A stretch of 64,000 nt of DNA, from assembly GCF_004791165.1 (NCBI RefSeq), contig NZ_SRUZ01000009.1, positions 88,873 through 152,872 on the forward strand, read 5' to 3'. The stretch comes from Mesorhizobium sp. M8A.F.Ca.ET.218.01.1.1 (lineage in GTDB: Bacteria; Pseudomonadota; Alphaproteobacteria; Rhizobiales; Rhizobiaceae). The position numbers were made by a program, and so were the translations under genes. Position 1 is the first letter of the stretch. Each line of letters begins with the position of its first letter. Positions 8,134 to 17,458 of the stretch are shown here, piece by piece. The notes beneath the pieces were generated by a model. The model did not search any database. It saw only the letters and a list, made by a program, of their open reading frames with translations, and was not told the origin of the DNA.

Positions 8134-8817
8134 ATGAAGCGCCAGATCCGGCCATTCATCGTGGAAATGAAACAGAGGCGCGGTAAGGAGAAGCCAAGCC
8201 ATTCGATCTGGGGGGATCTCGACCTGTCCAAGATTGCCACGGAGATGACGCAGCCTGGCTATGCTGCTCCGCTCCCAAATTCCCAGGTCATTGACTTCAG
8301 TATAAGACCCCTTGATGCTGAAGAAGGGGATAAACCACAAGCGGAGTATATGATGGCCGATTTTCAGGACGCTCAGACTGTTCAGACGACAGTAGCGCCA
8401 GCTAAAGTGGAAGAGCCTGAATCGAAGAAGAAAGTTCCGCGAGCAAAGAAAGTGAAGGCAGAGCTCTTAAAGCCGGTCCGCAAGAACGGAGCGAAACCTG
8501 CGCCCCAGGCGGCGGAAGCTCCAGTGGCAGCGAAGACCGCCCGCAAGACATATTCCGAGAAGGAACGCTCGCAGAAGCTTGCCCAGATCGAGAAATCGAT
8601 CGCTGCCGGCGCGACCAGCAAGATCGCGGTCGGCCAGGCCGGCATATCTGAGCAGACCTACTATTATTGGAAGAGGGCTGTCGCACCTTCTTTAGACAGC
8701 GGCGATCTCCGCGATCTTGTGGCGCTCGAAGAAGAAAACAAGCGCCTCAAGAACCTGCTTGCCGAGCGTCTGCGCAAGGAAAATGCCGAGCTCAAGAAGA
8801 AGCTGGGCCTTGCGTAA
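8134..8817 (+). CDS. SyrB-like regulator with helix-turn-helix and C-terminal coiled coil
   Basis: The 227-residue protein has a Lys/Pro/Ala-rich middle (about residues 85-150). A transposase-OrfA-like helix-turn-helix follows (KTYSEKERSQKLAQIEKSIAAGATSKIAVGQAGISEQTYYYWKRA, about 148-190), and the end is a Leu/Glu/Lys coiled coil. This layout matches the SyrB family of Sinorhizobium, where SyrB represses the syrM regulator. Its target here is unknown. AAGGAAC precedes the ATG. It is transcribed toward the convergent DUF1173 gene. Confidence 0.65.
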   Translation: MKRQIRPFIVEMKQRRGKEKPSHSIWGDLDLSKIATEMTQPGYAAPLPNSQVIDFSIRPLDAEEGDKPQAEYMMADFQDAQTVQTTVAPAKVEEPESKKKVPRAKKVKAELLKPVRKNGAKPAPQAAEAPVAAKTARKTYSEKERSQKLAQIEKSIAAGATSKIAVGQAGISEQTYYYWKRAVAPSLDSGDLRDLVALEEENKRLKNLLAERLRKENAELKKKLGLA

Positions 8818-8851
8818 GACATACTGAGCCAATTGGAAATTCCGCCGACGC

Positions 8852-10045
8852 TCAGAGCGGCAGCGGCGGCATGTCGCCTTCGCCGACCCGCCACACCCAG
8901 GAGCCGATCTCCGGTCGCGCGGCCATCATTTCATCGAGCGACGCTTCGTAGTTCTCGCCCGCTCCGGCCGGAACGACAAAGAGCGCTATCGGCTCGTCCC
9001 TGTTTTGAAGCAACGCATTGGCGATCGGCTGGTCGGGTTGCAGGTCAAAGCGCAATCCCTTCACGCTCTTCTCGCGAAGGCGGGCGAGCCTATCGACGAG
9101 CCTTTTCTCCGGGACCGTCTCGTAAGGAATCCAGTTTTCGGAGACCACCATCAAGGCAATCTCCTCGACAATGGCCAGGCCGGCCAGGTTCAGTCCGAAG
9201 GTCGCGATCACCATCAGATGTGAGTTCGAATCCGCTGCCCACAGCGACAACTCTCTGTCGAAACGTGCCTGCAAACGGCGGTGCAATGCATCGTCGATAA
9301 TGAAGGGAAAGCCGGGCAGGTGCCTGATGACAAGTTTCTGACCGGAACGAGCAGGAACAATCTCTTTCACCTCGCCGACCAGGACGAGCAATTTTCGGGG
9401 GCCGGATTTCGGCGGGAGCGCCGTGCCGAGAACCGCGTTGCGACGCTGCTCGATCGATTGCTTGTTCTCGGCGCGAAATGGCTCGGGCACGAACAGGATA
9501 TCTGCGAGCGCTCCGCCCCTCACCGTCATTTGCCCGGCAGCCTCGAGAAGGTGCCAGCGGACATTCCACCAATGTCGCTTGCCAGCCCACCTCGATGTCC
9601 AGACGGTCAATTCGGCCTCGTGCCAGAGATAATGAAGCAGGCCACGCAGCGACATCCGCCTGGGATCGGCCGTCACGCTGGCGGAACTTTGCCCCGAAAG
9701 CACCGATGCCGCGCGGCTCCCCGTCTTCGACAGGCTGAAGTCCAACTTGAGGGCCGCCATGCCGCTTTGCGGATCGAGTTGTACCGCGCTGCCCATCAAG
9801 GCGCCCAGGCCGGACAGTTCGTAAGGCGATTGGTACGAATCGCAGGACGGATCATGCCCGCCGCCGCTGAGCGGCATGCGCTTGATCAGATGAAGGTCAC
9901 CGATGCGGGCGATGTACATCGGGCAGCCCGGCTCGCTGCACAGGCATAGCGGGCGCTCGCTGCGGGCATAGGCGTTCGCCAGCGCCGACTGCAGGTCGGG
10001 CGCTCCCTCCTCATAGACCGCACTGCCAATTTTGAACCGTCGCAT
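8852..10045 (-). CDS. DUF1173 family protein
   Basis: The 397-residue protein is a full-length DUF1173 member, a family of unknown function restricted mainly to alphaproteobacterial plasmids and integrative elements. Near the N-terminus a Cys cluster (CLCSEPGCPMYIAR, residues 34-47) and HDPSCDSY (64-71) may bind zinc. The core contains SLRGLLHYLWHEAELTVW and KRHWWNVRWHLLEAA. The ATG at 10045 (MRRFKIG) fits the family; the frame itself is open to 10294. It diverges from the helicase gene, and the 185-base gap holds both promoters. Confidence 0.8.
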   Translation of the reverse strand: MRRFKIGSAVYEEGAPDLQSALANAYARSERPLCLCSEPGCPMYIARIGDLHLIKRMPLSGGGHDPSCDSYQSPYELSGLGALMGSAVQLDPQSGMAALKLDFSLSKTGSRAASVLSGQSSASVTADPRRMSLRGLLHYLWHEAELTVWTSRWAGKRHWWNVRWHLLEAAGQMTVRGGALADILFVPEPFRAENKQSIEQRRNAVLGTALPPKSGPRKLLVLVGEVKEIVPARSGQKLVIRHLPGFPFIIDDALHRRLQARFDRELSLWAADSNSHLMVIATFGLNLAGLAIVEEIALMVVSENWIPYETVPEKRLVDRLARLREKSVKGLRFDLQPDQPIANALLQNRDEPIALFVVPAGAGENYEASLDEMMAARPEIGSWVWRVGEGDMPPLPL

Positions 10046-10134
10046 CCCCTCCACAGCTCCAGGTCGCCGCTGCATCCCTGTCCGGGCATTCAAGTCTGGC
10101 TTTGCGCGGAGCGCAACCCCTTTGGTGCATCGGC

Positions 10135-10150
10135 GCCAGAGGGAGAGGGG
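10135..10150 (+). repeat. Purine-rich leader repeat, copy 1
   Basis: GCCAGAGGGAGAGGGG occurs here, about 80 bases before the helicase start, and again identically at 17398-17413, about 46 bases before the SLOG gene. The downstream CCCTCTC at about 10209 is complementary, so the leader can form a hairpin close to the start codon. A related purine-rich block precedes the DUF932 gene. A shared post-transcriptional or operator element is inferred. Confidence 0.5.
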
Positions 10151-10230
10151 AGCCGTGAAGATTGGAGCCCGGCTGGCGCGCAGAGAGTGCCCGGCGCGGG
10201 CGCCACTGCCCTCTCGCGAAGGACATTTCC

Positions 10231-13200
10231 ATGAACATTGTTTCGACCACACCGGCCGTTGCCCGGATTGCTGCTCCCCTCGACGTGCCGGCACAAGACG
10301 GCATCGACACCGCCCAGGCGATCTATCAGGCGGGAATGCAGCTTCTGCCGTTTCTCGAACAGGGCGAGCCTGTCATCACCGCCGCAATGCGCACCGCCAT
10401 GACGACCAGTTTTGGCGGCAGCGATGCGCAAGGGTTCTGGGTCTGGAAGGACGCTTATGAGGCGCTCGAAGTCGCCCAGGTGCTGTTTTTGCGCCGGTTC
10501 GGCCCTGCGATCCTGTCGCGGTCGACCACGCCGCAGGCAACGCTGGCGATGATCAAGCGCATCGCGAACCTTCTTCCTACCCATACGCGACGGTCCCACG
10601 AGAGCCAGGCCATGCAGCAGCTGTCGACGCCCTTGCCGCTCGCCTTCGTCACGGCGCACGCCGCGGCGAGCGCATCTTGCGACCTGGTTCTCGAACCTTC
10701 GGCCGGCACCGGTTTGCTCGCCGTCCATGCCGAGATGGTGCGCGCCTCGATCGCCCTCAACGAGCTTGCCGCGACGCGGGCCGATCTCCTCGGCCTGCTG
10801 TTTCCAAGGGTCCCCGTCTCGCGGCACGACGCGGCCCATATCGACGATCATCTCGACTTGGCCATCGAGCCGTCCGTCGTGCTGATGAATCCACCGTTCA
10901 GCGTCGGCGCCTATGTCGACGGCCACGTCACTGACGCGGCATGGCGGCATCTCTTTTCCGCATTCGCCCGCCTGCGCGCCGGCGGGCGCCTGGTCGCCAT
11001 CACCGGCACCGGGCTGTCTCCCGAAAACCCCAAATGGCGGCCGGCCTTCGAACGCCTGCAGCAGCAGGGCATCGTCATCTTCACAGCAGGGATCGACGGC
11101 CGTGTCTACGCCCGCCATGGCACCACCACTGATACGCGCCTGACAATTATCGACAAGGTACCGGCCGCCGACCCGAAAAGCTTCGTCCGGTCACCCGGCA
11201 AGGCCAAGGATGTCGAAACGTTGCTCTCCTGGATCACAGATCTCCCGCCCCGGACACTGGGCGGCTTTCCGGATACAATCGGCGCGTTGTCCCGCGGCAT
11301 CCCGTGCAATGCCGCCATGCACATGGGCGCCCGATCGGGGACAAGAGCCGCACCCCTAACAGTCGCAACTTCTGCTCCGAAGGCCATCCAATCGGTCCGT
11401 ACGAATGCGCGGGCGAACCCCGCCCGCCAGGTCAAGGCAAACAGCACGCCGGCGGTCCCCCTCGCATATGAGATACGCGACTGGATGCCGGAAGAGGGCG
11501 GCCGGTTCACCGACACGATCTACGAACCCTACGCGCTACAGTCGATCGACATTCCCCGCGCAAAGCCGCATCCGACGCCGCTCGTGGAGTCGGCAGCAAT
11601 GGCCGCCGTCGCGCCACCAAAACCTTCCTATCGGCCGCTTCTTCCTGATGCGATGATCGACGAAGGCCTGCTGTCGGACGCCCAGCTCGAGAGCGTGGTC
11701 TATGCCGGCGAAGCCCATTGCGGCCATCTCGCCGGCACCTGGACGGTTGACGAGACCTGCGATGTCGTCTCGGCCGCACCAGAAGGGGCTGCGAACGCTG
11801 TCCGCTTCCGCCGTGGATGGTTTTTGGGTGACGGAACCGGCTGCGGCAAGGGACGGCAGGTCGCCGGCATCATCCTCGACAACTGGCTACAGGGGCGACG
11901 CCGCGCGATCTGGATTTCCAAGTCCGACAAATTGCTGGAAGACGCCCAGCGCGATTGGGCAGCACTTGGCCAGGAAAAACTCCTCGTCCAGCCACTCTCG
12001 CGCTATCGGCAGGGTACGCCGATACGCCTTGCCGAGGGCATCCTGTTTACGACCTATGCCACACTCCGCTCCCAGGAGCGCGAAGGCAAGAAGTCTCGCA
12101 TCGCGCAGATCATCGACTGGGTCGGGCAAGAGGCGGGGAGCGGCGAAGCCGCGACAGGGACGAAAAAAGCGTTTGATGGCGTCATCGTCTTCGACGAAGC
12201 CCATGCCATGGCAAACGCGGCGGGCGGCAAGGGCGAGCGCGGCGAAGTCGCGCCCTCGCAGCAGGGCAGGGCAGGCTTGCGGCTGCAGCACGCGCTTCCC
12301 GATGCCCGCGTGGTCTATGTCTCGGCCACTGGCGCGACCGCGGTCGAGAACCTCGCCTATGCGCAGCGTCTCGGCATCTGGGGCAGCGAGGATTTTCCCT
12401 TCGCCAACCGCGCCGAGTTCGTCGCCGCAATAGAGGATGGCGGTGTCGCAGCAATGGAAGTGCTCGCCCGCGATCTCAAATCGCTCGGCCTCTATGCGGC
12501 GCGTTCGCTCTCCTATGACGGTGTCGAATACGACCTGCTCGAGCATGCGCTGACCGAGGAACAGATCCGCATCTACAATGCCTATGCCGATGCGTTCCAG
12601 GTCATTCACAACAACCTGACCGCCGCACTCGAGGCGACCAACATCACCAGCGAGGCCGGCACGCTGAACCGCGACGCAAAATCGGCGGCGCGCTCGGCCT
12701 TCGAGAGCACCAAGCAACGCTTCTTCAGCCATCTCATCACTTCGATGATGACGCCGACCCTGATCGGCGCGATCGAAAAGGACCGGGTCCAAGGTCATTC
12801 GGCGGTCGTGCAGATCGTCTCGACCGGCGAGGCGCTGATGGAACGACGCCTTGCCGAAATCCCGACCGAGGAATGGTCGGACCTGCATGTCGACGTCACG
12901 CCGCGCGAGTACGTCGGCGGGTACTTGATGCACTCCTTCCCAACCCAATTGTTCGAGGAATATTCGGACGCGGAGGGGAACGTCTATTCGCGGCCTTTCC
13001 ACGAAGAAGATGGCAATCCGGTTCAATGCCGCGAGGCCGTTCGCCGGCGCGACGAGATGGTCGAAAAACTCGCATCGCTGCCGCCGGTCGGCAGCGCGCT
13101 CGACCAGATCATCCACCACTTTGGCACCGACACCGTCGCCGAGGTGACCGGCCGGTCGCGCCGCATCGTGAAGAAGACCGGCCGAGACGGCATCGACCGG

Positions 13201-14727
13201 CTGGCCGTGGAAAACCGCCCTGGCTTGGCCAATCTCGCCGAGACCCAGAGTTTTATGAATGACGACAAGAGCGTCTTGGTCTTTTCGGACGCTGGCGGCA
13301 CCGGGCGCTCCTACCACGCCGATCTCGGCGTGAAGAACCAGCGCCTACGCAAGCACTATCTGCTCGAAGCAGGCTGGCGCGCCGACAATGCCATCCAGGG
13401 ACTCGGACGGACCCACCGCACAAATCAGAAGCAACCGCCGCTGTTCCGGCCCATGGCCGCGAACGTGAAGGCCGGCAAGCGCTTCCTGTCGACGATCGCC
13501 AGACGGCTCGACACGCTGGGCGCGATCACGCGTGGCCAGCGCCAGACCGGCGGGGCAGGGCTGTTCCGTGCCGAGGACAATCTCGAAAGCCCGTACGCGC
13601 GCGCCGCCCTGCGCCAGTTCTACATGCTGTTGCACCAAGGCAAGATCGAAGGCTGCTCGCTAACAACCTTCGAGACTGTCACCGGCCTGTCGCTGACCAC
13701 CGATGAAGGCGGCGTGCGCGACGAGCTACCGCCGATCACGACCTGGCTCAACCGGCTGCTGGCGCTGCGCATCGAAACCCAGAACCTGCTGTTCGAAGTG
13801 TTCGAGCAACTGATGACGGCAAAAGTCGAGGGCGCCATCGCCGCCGGCAACTACGACAAGGGCCTGGAGACGATCACGGCCGAAAGCATAGTCGTCACCG
13901 ATCGCCGCACCGTCTACTCGCATCCGGTTTCGGGCGCGCAGTCGCATGTGCTGACCGTCGCGCGCAAGGACCGTATCCGGCCGCTCGGCCTGATCGACGC
14001 GCTAGCCATTGTCCGGGCGGAGCCGCAATCGGTTCTGTTGGTGAACACGCGGTCGAACCGCGCGGCGATCCGGCTGCCGACGGCGAGCCTGATGCTCGAC
14101 GACGGCACGATAGAGCACCGCGTACGCCTGCTGCGGCCGACGGACGAACTGCGCTTCGGTCTCGACGCCCTGGCCGAGACCCATTGGGAGCCGGCTGACC
14201 GGAGGCAGTTCTGCGAGTTGTGGCAGTCGGAAGTGGCCGCCATCCCGGAGTTCACCACCAGCACGTTCCACATCGTGACGGGTCTGCTCCTGCCGATCTG
14301 GCGTCGGCTGCCGGACCATGATTGCCAGGTCTACCGGATCCAGACCGATGCCGGCGAACGCATCATCGGGCGTCACATCGCTCCGACCCTTGTCGCGACC
14401 ATGTTCCACAATCTGGGGCTCGACGATGTGCCGGCGCTCGCGCCGGAAGATGCATGGACGGGCCTTGTGGAAGGCAGGATCGGACTGCAACTCGCCGATG
14501 GCCTGATCCTGCGCCGCAGCCGCGTCATGAACGATTACCGTATCGAGCTGATCGGCTTCACCGAGGCGACGGTCCCCCGGCTGAAGGCGCTGGGGCTGAT
14601 CTCCGACATTATCTCCTGGAAGCTCCGGCTGTTCATCCCGACGTCCGCGCTGGGGTGCGCCATCCTCGCCTCCCTTCTCGATCGTCATACGCTGGTCGGG
14701 GTCACCGACCCTACGGCAGCGGCGTGA
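10231..14727 (+). CDS. Methyltransferase-like / strawberry-notch helicase fusion (1498 residues)
   Basis: A very large plasmid-borne protein with two parts. The N-terminal ~450 residues resemble a SAM-dependent DNA methyltransferase: VLEPSAGTGLLAVHAE near residue 155 and LMNPPFSVGAYV near 218, an NPPF motif typical of adenine methylases. From about residue 480 on it is a strawberry-notch (SNO)-type superfamily 2 helicase: GDGTGCGKGRQVAG (Walker A-like, about 533), VFDEAHAMANA (about 653), and QGLGRTHRTNQ (about 1056). This family accompanies TOPRIM and DUF2493 proteins on rhizobial plasmids; its role is unproven, and DNA processing or protection during transfer is an inference. The ATG at 10231 has GAAGGA upstream. 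Confidence 0.85.
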   Translation: MNIVSTTPAVARIAAPLDVPAQDGIDTAQAIYQAGMQLLPFLEQGEPVITAAMRTAMTTSFGGSDAQGFWVWKDAYEALEVAQVLFLRRFGPAILSRSTTPQATLAMIKRIANLLPTHTRRSHESQAMQQLSTPLPLAFVTAHAAASASCDLVLEPSAGTGLLAVHAEMVRASIALNELAATRADLLGLLFPRVPVSRHDAAHIDDHLDLAIEPSVVLMNPPFSVGAYVDGHVTDAAWRHLFSAFARLRAGGRLVAITGTGLSPENPKWRPAFERLQQQGIVIFTAGIDGRVYARHGTTTDTRLTIIDKVPAADPKSFVRSPGKAKDVETLLSWITDLPPRTLGGFPDTIGALSRGIPCNAAMHMGARSGTRAAPLTVATSAPKAIQSVRTNARANPARQVKANSTPAVPLAYEIRDWMPEEGGRFTDTIYEPYALQSIDIPRAKPHPTPLVESAAMAAVAPPKPSYRPLLPDAMIDEGLLSDAQLESVVYAGEAHCGHLAGTWTVDETCDVVSAAPEGAANAVRFRRGWFLGDGTGCGKGRQVAGIILDNWLQGRRRAIWISKSDKLLEDAQRDWAALGQEKLLVQPLSRYRQGTPIRLAEGILFTTYATLRSQEREGKKSRIAQIIDWVGQEAGSGEAATGTKKAFDGVIVFDEAHAMANAAGGKGERGEVAPSQQGRAGLRLQHALPDARVVYVSATGATAVENLAYAQRLGIWGSEDFPFANRAEFVAAIEDGGVAAMEVLARDLKSLGLYAARSLSYDGVEYDLLEHALTEEQIRIYNAYADAFQVIHNNLTAALEATNITSEAGTLNRDAKSAARSAFESTKQRFFSHLITSMMTPTLIGAIEKDRVQGHSAVVQIVSTGEALMERRLAEIPTEEWSDLHVDVTPREYVGGYLMHSFPTQLFEEYSDAEGNVYSRPFHEEDGNPVQCREAVRRRDEMVEKLASLPPVGSALDQIIHHFGTDTVAEVTGRSRRIVKKTGRDGIDRLAVENRPGLANLAETQSFMNDDKSVLVFSDAGGTGRSYHADLGVKNQRLRKHYLLEAGWRADNAIQGLGRTHRTNQKQPPLFRPMAANVKAGKRFLSTIARRLDTLGAITRGQRQTGGAGLFRAEDNLESPYARAALRQFYMLLHQGKIEGCSLTTFETVTGLSLTTDEGGVRDELPPITTWLNRLLALRIETQNLLFEVFEQLMTAKVEGAIAAGNYDKGLETITAESIVVTDRRTVYSHPVSGAQSHVLTVARKDRIRPLGLIDALAIVRAEPQSVLLVNTRSNRAAIRLPTASLMLDDGTIEHRVRLLRPTDELRFGLDALAETHWEPADRRQFCELWQSEVAAIPEFTTSTFHIVTGLLLPIWRRLPDHDCQVYRIQTDAGERIIGRHIAPTLVATMFHNLGLDDVPALAPEDAWTGLVEGRIGLQLADGLILRRSRVMNDYRIELIGFTEATVPRLKALGLISDIISWKLRLFIPTSALGCAILASLLDRHTLVGVTDPTAAA

Positions 14728-14739
14728 GGGGAGACGATC

Positions 14740-15783
14740 ATGACCGTCTCGGCCTCCGAGCTGGCGCGCCGCCTTGGCGAACATGCCGAGGCGGTGTGCC
14801 GCGAATTTCTCTCCAACGGCCATCGCTCCGGCAACTACTGGATGGTCGGCGATGTCCACAATACGCCCGGCCGTTCCATGCATGTGCGGCTCAAGGCGGT
14901 TGGCGGCAAGGCAGCCGGGAAATGGGTGGACGAATCGTCGGGGGAATATGGCGACCTGCTTGACGTCATCGAGCAGAGTTGTGGTCTGGTCGACTTCCGC
15001 GAGGTCGCGGATGAAGCACGTCGCTTCCTCTCCATGCCGCTCCCACCGCCCCAAGCTCCTGGCGCGCAGCGCCAACCCGTCGCGGCACGCGGCTCGCCTG
15101 ACGCCGCGCGGCGCCTGTTCGGCATGTCCCAGCCGATCGCCGGCACGTTGGCCGAACGCTATCTTGCCGGCCGCGGCATTCTGCTCTCCACGCGTGAGCG
15201 TGCCCTGCGTTTCCATCCCGGCTGCTACTACAGGGATCTCTTTACGGGCGAGACGCGGACGCTTCCTGCCCTGATTGCTGCTGTCACCAACTTCGACGGG
15301 CAGATCACAGGCCTACAGCGCACTTGGCTTGATCCCTCGGGTCAAGGCAAGGCGCAACTCGCCGATCCACGCCGCTCGCTGGGTCACCTGTTTGGCAATG
15401 GTATCTGGCTAGGCCACGAGCCCCGTGCACCAGTCCCGGTTGTGGCCGCCGGCGAGGGCCTTGAGACGATGGCGTCGCTCCGGACGGTCATGCCGGCGCT
15501 TCCGGTGGCAGCCGCCACCTCGGCCAATCACCTCGCCGGCCTGATCTTCCCGCCTGGCTGCCGTCGCCTCTACATCGCAGCCGATGCCGACGCCGCCGGC
15601 CGGCACGGCATCGAGCGTCTCAGCCAGCGCGCAGCCGAGGCCGGGATTCTCGCCTTGGTATTGAGGCCGCAGCTCGGCGACTTCAACGACGATCTGCGTC
15701 ATCTCGGCCCGGCCCATCTCGCGGCATGGCTCAGCGACCAGCTTGTCCCGGAGGATGCCCGTCGCTTCCTGCCGCCCGGATGA
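14740..15783 (+). CDS. TOPRIM domain protein (DUF7146/primase-like)
   Basis: The 347-residue protein starts 12 bases after the helicase gene, so the two are probably co-transcribed. The N-terminal ~90 residues (NYWMVGDVHNTPGRSMHVRL...GKWVDESSGEYGDLLDVI) form the primase-associated domain called DUF7146. The C-terminal half is a TOPRIM fold with VVAAGEGLETMASL (catalytic Glu, about residue 237) and LYIAADADAAGRHG (DxD-type acidic pair, about 275-280). Such proteins are thought to act as plasmid primases or nucleic-acid binders. No zinc-finger domain is visible, so a full DnaG-type primase is unlikely. Confidence 0.82.
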   Translation: MTVSASELARRLGEHAEAVCREFLSNGHRSGNYWMVGDVHNTPGRSMHVRLKAVGGKAAGKWVDESSGEYGDLLDVIEQSCGLVDFREVADEARRFLSMPLPPPQAPGAQRQPVAARGSPDAARRLFGMSQPIAGTLAERYLAGRGILLSTRERALRFHPGCYYRDLFTGETRTLPALIAAVTNFDGQITGLQRTWLDPSGQGKAQLADPRRSLGHLFGNGIWLGHEPRAPVPVVAAGEGLETMASLRTVMPALPVAAATSANHLAGLIFPPGCRRLYIAADADAAGRHGIERLSQRAAEAGILALVLRPQLGDFNDDLRHLGPAHLAAWLSDQLVPEDARRFLPPG

Positions 15784-16031
15784 ATGGGTCGGGCCGGCAC
15801 GCGGGCCGGCGCGACGCCGACGGATAGCCTGCAGGCATGGCGGCGGTCCACCGGAGAGGCCGCGCCAGCGGCCTGCCTGAGAGGCGACCCCTGCCACCCC
15901 CCGGTCACGGCCGCAACGGCTTCGCCGTCCTTCGCTCGCGCTCCGGCCTTCGGTGCGGCCGCGCCCGGCGCGCGGCCGGGATGCGCTGTCAGGCCGCGAT
16001 AGGCGCGGCCACACCCGACGGAGACACCGCC

Positions 16032-16973
16032 ATGACCTACGACCTTCCTCTCGACGACGTCTACGAGCCCTACCACGCCTCCTCGCCGACCGATCGCGTC
16101 ATCCTCGAACTGCAGATGTACGGCCATCGCCCGCATCAGGACGAACCTGATCCTCGGCCACTTCCCGACGACGAGGTGATCCGGGCCGGCCTCGCCGGGA
16201 TCGTGGAAACCTTCGCCGGCATGCTTGGCGACACCAGGCTCGAACCCGATCTCGACGATCTGCTCTGGTCCTTCGCGAACGTCTTCCACCGTGCCGCCGA
16301 GCGCGTCGCCCGCAGCCTCGACCGCAACGAGGAGGCGCAGCGCTCGAGTCAGCAGGAGCAGGACGGCTCGGAGGTGAAGTCGGTCGAGCTCGAACGGCTC
16401 ACCGCCGAGGGCATCACCTATATCGAGCGCCGCAACGTGCTCGAAATCATGCGCGATGAGGCTGCCGACCTCTACGAGGCACAAACCGGATCCGCATGGC
16501 GGCCGCGCACCGGCTCCAAGGTCAGCCACCAGGCAATGACCGCAGCCATGATCGACTCCAGAGACTTCCTAGCCGCCCGTCGCCACGCTGAAACCGAGGT
16601 GCTCGTTCCAGCCGGCACCAAGATTGCTTTTGCCGGCGGTCTCGACTGCAATGATCACGACCGGATCTGGGACGCACTCGACAAGGCCCACGAAAAGCAT
16701 CCCGACATGGTGCTGCTTCACGGCGGCAGCCCGCGCGGCGCTGAGCGCATCGCCGCCTGCTGGGCCGAGAACCGCAAAATCACCCAGATCGCCTTCAAGC
16801 CGGACTGGAACCGTCACGCCAAGGCCGCACCCTTCCGCCGCAATGACCAGCTTCTCTCGGTGGTGCCCTCCGGCCTGATCGTCTTTCCCGGCTCCGGCAT
16901 TACCGACAATCTTGCCGACAAGGCCCGTCGGCTCGGCATCCCCGTCTGGCGGTTCGCGGAGGGCGGCGCGTGA
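16032..16973 (+). CDS. DUF2493 (YspA-like) protein
   Basis: The 313-residue protein has an N-terminal helical region with charged repeats and a C-terminal DUF2493/YspA Rossmann-like domain. That domain has KIAFAGGLDCNDHDRIWDALDKAHEKHPDMVLLHGGSPRGAERIAACWAENR and ends VFPGSGITDNLADKARRLGIPV. This fold belongs to the SLOG superfamily, which binds nucleotide-derived ligands. The ATG at 16032 (MTYDLPLDDVYEPYHAS) is family-like; the frame is open upstream through a 248-base GC-rich spacer with no gene. It follows the TOPRIM gene and forms part of the same island. Confidence 0.85.
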   Translation: MTYDLPLDDVYEPYHASSPTDRVILELQMYGHRPHQDEPDPRPLPDDEVIRAGLAGIVETFAGMLGDTRLEPDLDDLLWSFANVFHRAAERVARSLDRNEEAQRSSQQEQDGSEVKSVELERLTAEGITYIERRNVLEIMRDEAADLYEAQTGSAWRPRTGSKVSHQAMTAAMIDSRDFLAARRHAETEVLVPAGTKIAFAGGLDCNDHDRIWDALDKAHEKHPDMVLLHGGSPRGAERIAACWAENRKITQIAFKPDWNRHAKAAPFRRNDQLLSVVPSGLIVFPGSGITDNLADKARRLGIPVWRFAEGGA

Positions 16974-17000
16974 GCGCCGCTTTCCTCGCAACCGCACCAT

Positions 17001-17024
17001 CGAACCCGACCGCGGTCGGGTTCG
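17001..17024. repeat. Perfect 24-base palindrome downstream of the DUF2493 gene
   Basis: CGAACCCGACCG is followed immediately by its exact reverse complement. It lies 27 bases after the DUF2493 stop. There is no T-tract, so a classical terminator is unlikely unless stem formation alone is enough; a protein-binding site is the alternative. Confidence 0.6.
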
Positions 17025-17048
17025 CCCGCGCGCGCGAAGCTCGGCACC

Positions 17049-17270
17049 CTGCGCCTCCACGGATCGTATCAACGCGGCGGAGCGTGCCGCTGCGCGGCTT
17101 CGTATTGCAGCCCGCGAGGCCGCGCGGTGGTGGTGCGGACGATCGACACCGAGGCTGAGAGCTACTGGCGGAGCTGGGGTTTTGTTCCGTTGCGGGACAA
17201 CCCGTCTATCCTGATCCACTTGATCCAGGACGCGAGCCTCTGGCTGGCCGAAGGCCGTCCGCGCGCGTAG
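17049..17270 (+). pseudogene. GNAT acetyltransferase remnant
   Basis: The frame ending at 17268-17270 reads AVVVRTIDTEAESYWRSWGFVPLRDNPSILIHLIQD. This is the C-terminal beta-strand and Y-x-x-x-GF motif of a GNAT-fold acetyltransferase (the class used as toxins of DUF1778-GNAT toxin-antitoxin pairs). The preceding helix (RLRIAAREAA) is in another frame, and no start codon or N-terminal half remains. Frameshifted and deleted. The remaining 190 bases up to the next gene are a GC-rich leader. Confidence 0.5.
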
Positions 17271-17397
17271 CACCTCCGGCAGCGGTTCAGGGCCTGGGCG
17301 CGCCGGCCTGCGGCCGGCCGGGCTCTAGTCGCGGCGTCCCGCCGCTCCCGCGCCGGCTTCGCCGTCTCGGCCTTCGGGTGACGATCCCTCGCGCAGG

Positions 17398-17413
17398 GCC
17401 AGAGGGAGAGGGG
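17398..17413 (+). repeat. Purine-rich leader repeat, copy 2
   Basis: Identical 16-base copy of the element at 10135-10150, here 46 bases before the SLOG-protein start and followed by a G-rich run and the ribosome site AGAGAAGGGAAAG. Confidence 0.5.
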
Positions 17414-17458
17414 GGTGGGCGCGGGGGCGGGGGACGCTGGAGAGAAGGGAAAGTCACG

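Noticed and set aside
10090..11118. 342-codon minus-strand frame over the helicase start
   Set aside because: No motif, antisense to the methyltransferase-like domain and overlapping the divergent promoter region.
11887..13317. 476-codon open frame on the minus strand
   Set aside because: It is fully antisense to the helicase gene, rich in Arg/Asp/Ala with no motif; a shadow of GC-rich coding.
14002..15216. 404-codon open frame on the minus strand
   Set aside because: Antisense to the end of the helicase gene and the TOPRIM gene, both with clear motifs; composition is typical of a shadow frame.
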